Of a stretch of 64,000 nt of DNA, positions 48,401-58,757 are shown one piece after another (within the stretch, counting starts at the first letter, position 1; every line of letters starts with the position of its first letter). Position numbers and translations under genes: made by a program. The notes below the pieces were generated by a model. The model saw nothing but the letters and a program-made list of their open reading frames with translations. It ran no database searches and was not told where the DNA came from. The stretch is from Cervus elaphus (taxonomy: Eukaryota; Chordata; Mammalia; Artiodactyla; Cervidae), in the NCBI RefSeq assembly GCF_910594005.1, contig NC_057827.1:4650001-4714000 (forward strand), given 5' to 3'.

Positions 48401-48829
48401 AACTCGGGATTCTCCTCGAGGCTTGGCAGGGCAATTGGGACGCCTCTCCATCTGAGGCGGGAGACCAAGTGTCCCTTTCCACGTGCCACAGGAATCCTGG
48501 GACTCCTATCAAGATTCCCGAGGAGTCAGGCATCGTCTCCTTTGGAGGCACTGATCTCCGCATACCTCTGGAGTTTTCAAAGGATGTGAGGCCTCCGGTC
48601 GCGACGAGGTGGGGAACCAAGTCTTTCTCTGTGGTCTCCACAGGGGATTCAGACATCCTTTCGTCTTGAGAGATGCAAGACGAGCCTGCATTGAAGTCAC
48701 TGCAGGGAAGTCCGGCATTATTTCGAGTCAGGGCATCGCAGTGTCCATTCCACTTGAGCCTGCAAACTCAGGGTCCCTCTCACATACCTAGAGCTGAGAG
48801 AAGCCTCCTCTTGAGGTGCTTGTGGTAAG
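45439..48829 (+). repeat. Four-unit block O-U1-V-W, copy 2 of the 19097-bp-offset duplication
   Basis: The tail of unit 57 and units 58-61 (45763, 46559, 47355, 48151) repeat 26342-29480 in order with only scattered substitutions. Shared rare variants include gcctgaattcaag, tcttgacgtgcttg, aacttgggattgtcc, gaggagccaggc, ctggagtagaagccaggg and gtgcatgggaatcg. The pairing ends between about 48464 and 48577, where unit 61 has ccaagtgtccc, ctccgcatacc and then the gcattgaagtcactgc tail instead of the O-like tail of unit 37. The stretch up to 48829 is that tail. Confidence 0.87.
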
Positions 48830-50040
48830 GTGGTAATCCTCGGGAATCGAAGCCAGGGACTAACCTCTCACCTCGAGTTGATTTTTGGTCCACGGAGCTC
48901 TTTAGTGTTGCTACAGGGACCTCAGGATCCCGCTAGCCTTGAAACAGTTTTCTTGGGGTTTCTCTGGAGTGCCATCAAGGAAATAAAGGCTCCTTTCATG
49001 TGTGATGTGCAACATGGAATTGCTCTGCACGCAGTGCAGGGGAATCGGGCCTCATCTCGCGGCGAGGGGGAAGTCTCATGGTTTTTCTTGAGTTGCGGCG
49101 GAAATCTGGGGTATATTCTCGAGTTACGACAGGAATGGCTCTTCCAACCAGGTGTTTGTTCAGCCACGTCAGGACTCCTGCCTAGTTGCGAGGGACAACT
49201 CGGGATTCTCCTCGAGGCTTGGCAGGGCATTTGGGACGCCTCTCCATCTGATGCTGGAGACCAAGTGTCCCTTTCCACGTGCCAAAGGAATCCTGGGACT
49301 CCTATCAAGTTTCACGAGGAGTCATGCATCGTCTCCTTTGGAGGCACTGAATTCCGCGTACCTGTGAAGTTTTCAAAGGATATGAGGCCTTCGGTCGCGA
49401 TGAGGTGGGGAACTAGGTCTTTCTCTGTGGTCTGCACAGGGGTTTCAGACATCCTTTCGTCTTGGGAGATGCAAGACGAGCCTGCATTCAAGCCACTGCA
49501 GGGATAACCGGCCTTTTTTGGTTCACGGCATCGCGGTGTTCATTCCACTTGAGGCCGCAAACTCAGGGTCCCTCTCACATACCTAGAGCTGAGAGAAGCC
49601 TCCTCTTGAGGTGCTTGTGGTAAGGTGGTATTCCCCTGGAGACGAAGCCAGGGACTAACCTCTCATCTCGAGTTGATTTTTGGTCCACGGATCTCTTTTG
49701 TGTGCGACAGTGACCTCAGGATCCCTCTAGCCTTGAAACAGTGTTCTTGGGGTTTCTCTGGAGTGCCATCAAGGAAAGCAAGCCTCCTTTCCTGTGTGAT
49801 GTGGAACACGGAATTGCTCTGCACGCAGTTCAGGGGAATCGGGCCTCATCTCGCGGCGAGTGGGAAGTCTCATTGTTTTTCTCGAGTTGCGGCGGGAATC
49901 TGGGGTATATTCTCGAGTTACGACGGGGATGGCCCTTCAACTCACGTGTTTGTTCAGCGACGTCAGGACTCCTGCCTAGTAGCGAGGGACAACTCGGGAT
50001 TCTCCTCGAGGCTTGGCAGGGCAATTGGGACGCTTCTCCA
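48830..50040 (+). repeat. Units 62-63: U1/O hybrid and the most aberrant X-like unit
   Basis: Unit 62 (48947) is U1 with an O-like second half (ccatctgatgctgg, gtctgcacagg) and private changes such as cactgaattccgcg and gcctttttttgg-type disorder around 49512 (gccttttttggttcacggc, where other units read ttatttcgagtcaggg). It is 794 bp long, and a further change lies in the lead-in to unit 63 (cttttgtgtgcgacag). Unit 63 (49741) mixes X variants (ggaaagcaagcctcc, ctagtagcgaggg) with a normal body and a Y-like second half (gctgaggcagg, gcatccggtcgcaatg, attcagccatcc). Confidence 0.8.
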
Positions 50041-52530
50041 GCTGAGGCAGGAGACCAAGGGTCCCTTTCCATGTGCCACAGGAATCCGGGGACTCCTATC
50101 AAGTTTCACGAGGAGTCAGGCATCGTCTCCTTTGGAGGCACTGATCTCCGCGTACCTCTGGAGTTTTCAAAGGATGTGAGGCATCCGGTCGCAATGAGGT
50201 GGGGAACTAGGTCTTTCTCTGTGTTCTCCACAGGGGATTCAGCCATCCTTTCGTCTTGGGAGATGCAAGACGAGCCTGCATTCAAGTCACTGCAGGGATA
50301 TCCGGCCTTATTTTGAGTCAGGGCATCGCGGTGTCCATTCCACTTGAGGCCGCAAACTCAGGGTCCCTCTCACATACCTGGATCTGAAAGGAGCCTCCTC
50401 TTGAGGTGCTTGTGGTAAGGTGGTATTCCTCTGGTGTCGAAGCCAGGGACTAACCTCTCATCTCGAGATGATTTTTGGCCCACGGAGCTCTATAATGTTG
50501 CTACAGTGACATCAGGATTCCTCTATCCTTGAAACAGTGTTCTTGGGGTTTCTCTGGATTGCCATCAAGGAAATCAAGGCTCCTTTCATGTGTGTTGTGC
50601 AACACGGAATTGCTCTGCACGCAGTGCAGGGGAATCGGGCCTCATCTCGCGGCGAGGGGGAAGTCTCATGGTTTTTCTCGAGTTGCGGCGGGAACCTGGG
50701 GTATATTCTCGAGTTACGACGGGGATGGCCCTTCCACACACGTGTTTGTTCAGCGACGTCAGGACTCCTGCCTAGTTGCGAGGGACAACTCGGGATTCTC
50801 CTGGAGGCTTGGCAGGGCAATTGGGACGCCTCTCCAGCTGACGCGGGAGACCAAGTCTACCTTTCCATGTGCCACAGGAATTCTGGGACTCCTATCAAGT
50901 TTCACGAGGAGTCAGGCATCGTCTCCTTTGGAGGCACTGATCTCCGCATACCTCTGGAGTTTTCAAAGGATGTGAGGCCTCCGGTCGCGATGAGGTGGGG
51001 AACTAGGTCTTTCTCTGTGGTCTCCACAGGGGATTCAGACATCCTTTCGTCTTGGGAGATGCAAGACGAGCCTGCATTGAAGTCACTGCAGGGATGTCCG
51101 GCATTATTTCGAGTCAGGGCATCGCAGTGTCCATTCCACTTGAGCCTGCAAACTCAGGGTCCCTCTCTCATACCTAGAGCTGAGAGAAGCCTCCTCTTGA
51201 GGTGCTTGTGGTAAGGTGGTATTCCTCTGGAGTCGAAGCCAGGGACTAACCTCTCACCTCGAGTTGATTTTTGGTCCACGGAGCTCTTTAGTGTTGCTAC
51301 AGGGACCTCAGGATCCCGCTAGCCTTGAAACAGTTTTCTTGGGGTTTCTCTGGAGTGCCATCAAGGAAATAAAGGCTCCTTTCATATGTGATGTGCAACA
51401 CGGAATTGCTCTGCACGCAGTGCTGGGGAATCGGGCCTCATCTCGCTGCGAGGGGGAAGTCTCATGGTTTTTCTTGAGTTGCGGCGGAAATCTGGGGTAT
51501 ATTCTCGAGTTACGACAGGAATGGCTCTTCCAACCACGTGTTTGTTCAGCCACGTCAGGACTCCTGCCTAGTTGCGAGGGACTACTCGGGATTCTCCTCG
51601 AGGCTTGGCAGGGCAATTGGGACGCCTCTCCAGCTGAGGCGGGAGACCAAGGGTCCCTTTCCATGTGCCACAGGAATCCTGGGACTCCTATCAACTTTCA
51701 CGAGGAGTCAGGCATCGTCTCCTTTGGAGGCACTGATCTCCGCGTACCTCTGGAGTTTTCAAAGGATGTGAGGCATCCGGTCGCGATGAGGTGGGGAACT
51801 AGTTCTTTCTCTGTGGTCTCCACAGGGGATTCAGTCATCCTTTCGTCTTGGGAGATGCAAGACGAGCCTGCATTCAAGTCACTGCAGGGATATCCGGCCT
51901 TATTTTGAGTCAGGGCATCGCGGTGTCCTTTCCACTTGAGGCCGCAAACTCAGGGTCCCTCTCACATACCTAGATCTGAGAGGAGCCTCCTCTTGATGTG
52001 CTTGTGGTAAGGTGGTATACCTCTGGAGGAGAAGCCAGGGTCTAACCTCTCATCTCGAGTTGATTCTTGGTCCACGGAGCTCTTTCGTGCTGCTACAGTG
52101 ACCTCAGGATCCCTCTAGCCTTGAAACAGTGTTCTTGGGGTTTCTCTGGCGTGCCATCAAGGAAATCAAGGCTCCTTTCCTGTGTGATGTGCAACACGGA
52201 ATTGTTCTGCACGCAGTGGAGGGGAATCGGGCCTCATCTCGCGGCGAGGGGGAAGTCTCATGGTTTTTCTCGAGTTGCGGCGGGAACTTGGGGTATATTC
52301 TCGAGTTATGACGGGGATGGCCCTTCCACACACGTGTTTGTTCAGGGATGTTAGGACTCCTGCCTAGTTGCGAGGGACAACTCGGGATTCTCCTCGAGGT
52401 TTGGCAGGGCAATTGGGACGCCTCTCCAGCTGAGGCGGGAGATCAAGGGTCCCTTTCCAAATGCCACAGGAATCCTGAGACTTCTTTCAAGATTCACGAG
52501 GAGTCAGGCATCGTCTCCTTTGGAGGCACT
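50041..52530 (+). repeat. Segment Y-tail, Z, U1, V: copy 1 of the 11143-bp-offset duplication
   Basis: The back of unit 63 and units 64 (Z, 50537), 65 (U1, 51333) and 66 (V, 52129) pair with units 77-80 at a constant +11143 bp. Shared variants include gctgaggcagg, attcagccatcc, the Z marker gtctaccttt, U1 with ctcgctgcgagg, and V with ctggcgtgcc and cagggatgttagg. The pairing ends near 52500 where unit 66 leaves the V type. Private changes include gactactcggg and attcagtcatcc in unit 65 and gcagtggagggg in unit 66. Confidence 0.83.
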
Positions 52531-55500
52531 GATCTCCGCGTACCTCTGGAGTTTTCAAAGGATGTGAGGCTTCCGGTCGCGATCAGGTGGGGAACTAGTT
52601 CTTTCTCTGTGGTCTCCACAGGGGATTCAGCCATCCTTTCGTCTTGGGAGATGCAAGACGAGCCTGCATTCAAGTCACTGCAGGGATATCCGGCCTTACT
52701 TCGAGTCAGGGCATCGCGGTGTCCATTCCACTTGAGGCCACTAACTCAGGGTCCCTCTCACATACCTGGATCTGAGAGGAGCCTCCTCTTGAGGTGCTTG
52801 TGGTAAGGTGGTATTCCTCTGGAGTCGAAGCCAGGGACTAACCTCTCATCTCGAGTTGATTTTTGGCCCACGGAGCTCTATAATGTTGCTACAGTGACCT
52901 CAGGATCCCTCGAGCCTTGAAACAGTGTTCTTGGGGTTTCTCTGGATTGCCATCAAGGAAATCAAGGCTCCTTTCATGTGTGTTGTGCAACATGAAATTG
53001 CTCTGCACGCAGTGCAGGGGAATCGGGCTTCATCTCGCGGCGAGGGGGAAGTCTCATGGTTTTTCTCGAGTTGCGGCGGGAACCTGGGGTATATTCTCGA
53101 GTTACGACGGGGATGGCCCTTCCACACACATGTTTGTTCATCGACGTCAGGACTCCTGCCTAGTTGCGAGGGACAACTCGGGATTCTCCTGGAGGCTTGG
53201 CAGGGCAATTGGGACGCCTCTCCAGCTGACGCGGGAGACCAAGTCTACCTTTCCATGTGCCACAGGAATTCTGGGACTCCTATCAAGTTTCCCGAGGAGT
53301 CAGGCATCGTCTCCTTTGGAGGCACTGATCTCCGCGTACCTCTGGAGTTTTCAAAGGATGTGAGGCATCCGGTCGCAATGAGGTGGGGAACTAGTTCTTT
53401 CTCGGTGGTCTCCACAGGGGATTCAGACATCCTTTCGTCTTGGGAGATGCAAGACGAGCCTGCATTCAAGTCACTGCAGGGATATCCGGCCTTATTTCGA
53501 GTCAGGGCATCGCGGTGTCCATTCCACTTGAGGCCGCAAACTCAGGGTCCCTCTCACATACCTAGAGCTGAGAGAAGCCTCCTCTTGAGGTGCTTGTGGT
53601 AAGGTGGTATACCTGTGGAGTCGAAGCCAGGGACTAACCTCTCATCTAGAGTTGATTCTTGGTCCACGAAGCTCTTTTGTGTTGCTACAGTGACCTCAGG
53701 ATCCCTCTAGCCTTGAAACAGTGTTCTTGGGGTTTCTCTGGAGTGCCATCAAGGAAAGCAAGGCTCCTTTCCTGTGTGATGTGCAACACGGAATTGCTCT
53801 GCACGCAGTGCAGGGGAATCGGGCCTCATCTCGCGGCCATGGGGAAGTCTCATGGTTTTTCTCGAGTTGTGGCGGCAACCTGGGGTATATGCTGGAGTTA
53901 CGACGGGGATGCCCCTTCCACACACGTGTTTGTTCAGCGACGTCAGGACTCCTGCCTAGTAGCGAGGGAGAACTCGGGATTCTCCTGGGGTCTTGGCAGG
54001 GAATTGGGACGCCTCTCCAGCTGAGGCGGGAGACCAAGGGTCCCTTTGCACGTGCCACAGGAATCCTGGGACTCCTATCAAGTTTCACGAGGAGTCAGGC
54101 ATCGTCTCCTTTGGAGGCACTGATCTCTGCGTACCTTTGGAGTTTTCAAAGGATGTGAGGCTTCCGGTCGCGATCAGGTGGGGAACTAGGTCTTTCTCTG
54201 TGGTCTCCACAGGGGATTCAGACATCCTTTCGTCTTGGGAGATGCAAGACGAGCCTGCATTCAAGTCACTGCGGGGAAATCCGGCCTGATTTCGAGTCAG
54301 GGCATTGCGGTGTCCATTCCACTTGAGGCCACAAACTCACGGTCCCTCTCACATACCTAGAGCTGAGAGAAGCCTCCTCTTGAGGTGCTTGTGGTAAGGT
54401 GGTATTCCTCTGGAGTCGAAGCCAGGGACGAACCTCTCTTCTCGAGTTGATTTTTGGTTCACAGAATTCTTTCGTGTTGCTACAGTGACCTCAGGATCCC
54501 TCTATCCTTTAAACAGTGTTCTTGGGGTTTCTCTGGATTGCCATCAAGGAAATCAAGGCTCCTTTCATGTGTGATGTGAAACACGGAATTGCTCTGCACG
54601 CAGTGCAGGGGAATCGGGCCTCATCTCGCGGCGAGGGGGAAGTCTCATGGTTTTTCTCGAGTTGCGGCGGGAACCTGGGGTATATTCTCGAGTTACGACG
54701 GGGATGGCCCTTCAACACACGTGTTTGTTCAGCGACGTCAGGACTCTTGCCTAGTTGCGAGGGACAACTCGGGATTCTCCTCGAGGCTTGGCAGGGCAAT
54801 TGGGACGCCTCTCCAGCTGAGGCAGGAGACCAAGGGTCCCTTTCCATGTGCCACAGGAATCCTGGGACTCCTATCAAGTTTCACGAGGAGTCAGGCATCG
54901 TCTCCTTTGGAGGCACTGATCTCCGCGTACCTCTGGAGTTTTCAAAGGATGTGAGGCATCCGGTCGCGATGAGGTGGGGAACTAGGTCTTTCTCAGTGGT
55001 CTCCACAGGGGATTCAGCCATCCTTTCGTCTTGGGAGATGCAAGACGAGCCTGCATTCAAGTCACTGCAGGGATATCCGGCCTTATTTTGAGTCAGGGCA
55101 TCGCGGTGTCCATTCCACTTGAGGCCGCAAACTCAGGGTCCCTCTCACATACCTGGATCTGAGAGGAGCCTCCTCTTGAGGTGCTTGTGGTGAGGTGGTA
55201 TTGCTCTGGAGTCGAAGCCAGGGACTAACCTCTCATCTCGAGTTGATTTTTGGCCCACGGAGCTCTATAATGTTGCTACAGTGACATCAGGATTCCTCTA
55301 GCCTTGAAACAGTGTTCTTGGGGTTTCTCTGGATTGCCATCAAGGAAATCAAGGCTGCTTTCATGTGTGTTGTGCAACATGGAATTGCTCTGCACGCAGT
55401 GCAGGGAAATCGGGCCTCATCTCGCGGCGAGGGGGAAGTCTCATGGTTTTTCTCGAGTTGCGGCGGGAACCTGGGGTATATTCTCGAGTTACGACGGGGA

Positions 55501-55595
55501 TGGCCCTTCCACACACGTGTTTGTTCAGCGACGCCAGGACTCCTGCCTAGTTGCGAGGGACAACTCGGGATTCTCCTCGAGGCTTGGCAGAGCAA
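52531..55595 (+). repeat. Segment Y-tail, Z, X, Y, Z-front: copy 2 of the 21485-bp-offset duplication
   Basis: From the back of unit 66 through units 67 (52925), 68 (53721), 69 (54516) and the front of 70 (55312) the sequence follows unit 39 tail and units 40-43 at +21485 bp. Shared rare variants include attcagccatcc with acctggatctgagagg, ttcatcgacgtcagg in the Z unit, cttttgtgttgct with gcggccatgggg in the X unit, and cccttcaacacacg in the Y unit. Unit 66 is therefore a V-front/Y-tail hybrid with the switch at about 52490-52570. Unit 70 stops following unit 43 near 55595. Confidence 0.86.
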
Positions 55596-58500
55596 TTGGG
55601 ACGCCTCTCCTGCTGAGGCGGGAGACCAAGGGTCCCTTTGCACGTGCCACAGGAATCCTGGGACTCCTATCAAGTTTCACGAGGAGTCAGGCATCGTCTC
55701 CTTTGGAGGCACTGATCTCCGCGTACCTCTGGAGTTTTCAAAGGAAGTGAGGCCTCTAGTCGCGATGAGGTGGGGAACTAGGTCTTTCTCTGTGGTCTCC
55801 ACAGGGGATTCAGACATCCTTTCGTCTTGGGAGATGCAAGACGAGCCTGCATTCAAGTCACTGCGGGGAAATCCGGCCTGATTTCGAGTCAGGGCACTGC
55901 GGTGTCCATTCCACTTGAGGCCGCAAACTCAGGGTCCCTCTCACATACCTAGAGCTGAGAGAAGCCTCCACTTGAGTTGCTTGTGGTAAGGTGGTATTCC
56001 TCTGTAGTCGAAGCCAGGGACGAACCTCTCTTCTCAAGTTGATTTTTGGTTCACAGAATTCTTTCGTGTTGCTACAGTGACCTCAGGATCCCTCTAGCCT
56101 TGAAACAGTGTTCTTGGGGTTTCTCTGGAGTGCCATCAAGGAAATCAGGGCTCCTTTCATGTGTGATGTGCAACACGGAATTGCTCTGCACACAGTGCAG
56201 GGGAATCGGGCCTCATCTCGCGGCGAGGGGGAAGTCTCATGGTTTTTCTCGAGTTGCGGCGGGAACCTGGGGTATATTCTCGAGTTACGACGGGGATGGC
56301 CCTTCCACACACGTGTTTGTTCAGCGACGTCAGGACTCCTGCCTAGTTGCAAGGGACAACTCGGGATTCTCCTCGAGGCTTGGCAGGGCAATTGGGATGC
56401 CTTTCCAGCTGAGGCGGGAGACCAAGTGTCCCTTTCCATGTGCCACAGGAATCCTGGGACTCCTATCAAGTTTCACGAGGAGTCAGGCATCGTCTCCTTT
56501 GGAGGCACTGATCTCCGCATACCTCTGGAGTTTTCAAAGGATGTGAGGCCTCCGGTCGCGATGAGGTGGGGAACTAGGTCTTTCTCTGTGATCTCCACAG
56601 GGGATTCAGACATCCTTTCGTCTTGGGAGATGCAAGACGAGCCTGCATTGAAGTCACTGCAGGGATGTCCGGCATTATTTCGAGTCAGGGCATCGCAGTG
56701 TCCATTCCACTTGAGCCTGCAAACTCAGGGTCCCTCTCACATACCTAGAGCTGAGAGAAGCCTCCTCTTGAGGTGCTTGTGGTAAGGTGGTAATCCTCTG
56801 GAGTCGAAGCCAGGGACTAACCTCTCACCTCGAGTTGATTTTTGGTCCACGGAGCTCTTTAGTGTTGCTACAGGGACCTCAGGATCCCGCTAGCCTTGAA
56901 ACAGTTTTCTTGGGGTTTCTCTGGAGTGCCACCAAGGAAATCAAGGCTCCTTTCATGTGTGATATGCAACACGGAATTGCTCTGCACGCAGTGCAGGGGA
57001 ATCGGGCCTCATCTCGCGGCGAGGGGGAAGTCTCATGGTTTTTCTCGAGATGCGGTGGGAACTTGGGGTATATTCTCGAGTTACGACGGGGATGGCCCTT
57101 CCACACACGTGTTTGTTCAGGGATGTTAGGACTCCTGCCTAGTTGCGAGGGACAACTCGGGATTCTCCTCGAGGCTTGGCAGGGCAATTGGGACGCCTCT
57201 CCAGATGAGGCGGGAGATCAAGGGTCCCTTTTCAAATGCCACAGGAATGCTGAGACTTCTTTCAAGTTTTACGAGGAGTCAGGCATCGTCTCCTTTGGAG
57301 GCACTGACCTCCGCGTACCTCTGGAGTTTTCAAAGGATGTGAGGCTTCCGGTCGCGATCAGGTGGGGAACTAGTTCTTTCTCTGTGGTCTCCACAGGGGA
57401 TTCAGACATCCTTTCTTCTTGGGAGATGCAAGAGGAACCAGCATTCTAGTCACTGTAGGGATATCAGGCCTTACTTCGAGTCAGGGCAACGTGGTGTCCA
57501 TTTCACTTGAGGCCGCAAACTCAGGGTCCCTCTCACTTACCTAGAGCTGAGAGAAGCCTCCTCTTGAGGTGCTTGTGGTAAGGTGGTATTCCTCTGGAGT
57601 CGAAGCCAGGGACTAACCTCTCATCTCGAGTTGATTTTTGGTCCACGGAGCTCTTTCGTGTTGCTACAGGGACCTCTGGATCCCTCTAGCCTTGAAACAG
57701 TGTTCTTGGGGTTTCTCTGGAGTGCCATCAAGGAAATCAAGGTTCCTTTCATGTGTGATGTGCAACACGGAATTGCTCTGCACGCAGTGCAGGGGAATCG
57801 GGCCTCATCTCGCGGCGAGGGGAAAGTCTCATGGTTTTTCTCGAGTTGCGGCGGGAACCTGGGGTATATTCTCGAGTTACGACGGGGATGGCCCTTCCAC
57901 CCACGTGTTTCTTCAGCGACGTCAGGACTCCTGCCTAGTTGCGAGGGACAACTCGGGATTCTCCTCGAGGCTTGGCAGGGCAATTGGGACACCTCTCCAG
58001 CTGAGGCGGGAGATCAAGGGTCCCTTTCCAAATGCCACAGGAATCCTGAGACTTCTTTCAAGTTTCACGAGGAGTCAGGCATCGTCTCCTTTGGAGGCAC
58101 TGATCTCCGCGTACCTCTGGAGTTTTCAAAGGATGTGAGGCTTCCGGTCGCGATCAGGTGGGGAACTAGTTCTTTCTCTGTGGTCTCCACAGGGGATTCA
58201 GACATCCTTTCGTCTTGGGAGATGCAAGACGAGCATGCATTCAAGTCACTGCAGGGATGTCCGGCCTTATTTCGAGTCAGGGCATCGCGGTGTCCATTCC
58301 ACTTGAGGCCGCAAACTCAGGGTCCCTCTCACATACCTAGAGCTGAGAGAAGCCTCCTCTTGAGGTGCTTGTGGTAAGGTGGTATTCCTCTGGAGTCGAG
58401 GCCAGGGACTAACCTCTCAACTCGAGTTGATTTTTAGTCCACGGAGCTCTTTCGTGTTGCTACAGTGACCTCAGGATCCCTCTAGCCTTGAAACAGTGTT

Positions 58501-58757
58501 CTTGGGGTTTCTCTGGAGTGCCATCAAGGAAATCAAGGCTCCTTTCATGTGTGATGTGCAACACGGAATTGCTCTGCACGCAGTGCAGGGGAATCGGGCC
58601 TCATTTCATGGCAAGGGGGAAGTCTCATGGTTTTTCTCGAGTTGCGGCGGGAACCTGGGGTATATTCTCGAGTTACGACGGGGATGGCCCTTCCACACAC
58701 GTGTTTGTTCAGCGACGTCAGGACTCCTGCCTAGTTGCGAGGGACAACTCGGGATTC
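55596..58757 (+). repeat. Segment X-tail, Y/P, U2, W, O: copy 2 of the 19896-bp-offset duplication
   Basis: The back of unit 70 (ccctttgcacgtgcc, caaaggaagtgagg, gcctctagtcgcg, ggggaaatccggcctg) and units 71 (56108), 72 (56904) and 73 (57700) with the front of 74 (58496) follow 35701-38860. Unit 70 is a Z-front/X-tail hybrid whose junction at about 55590-55612 removes two monomers relative to the upstream copy. Unit 73 carries a foreign tail (next feature). Unit 74 starts as O (gtcgaggccag, catttcatggcaagg) and changes to Z (ctgacgcggg, gtctacc) by about 58800. Confidence 0.85.
58000..58370 (+). repeat. Putative gene-conversion tract in the tail of W unit 73
   Basis: Units 48 and 73 match closely before this stretch, and units 49 and 74 match after it, with the same 19896-bp offset on both sides. 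Within it unit 48 has ccaactgtccc, gccacagaaatcctggg and cctccggtcgcaatg, while unit 73 has gagatcaagggtccc, ccaaatgccac, gacttctttcaag, cttccggtcgcgatcagg and gaactagttc, which are V/U2-type tail variants. An unchanged offset with a replaced interior of a few hundred bases is what non-reciprocal conversion or a double crossover would leave. Edges are uncertain by tens of bases. Confidence 0.68.
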
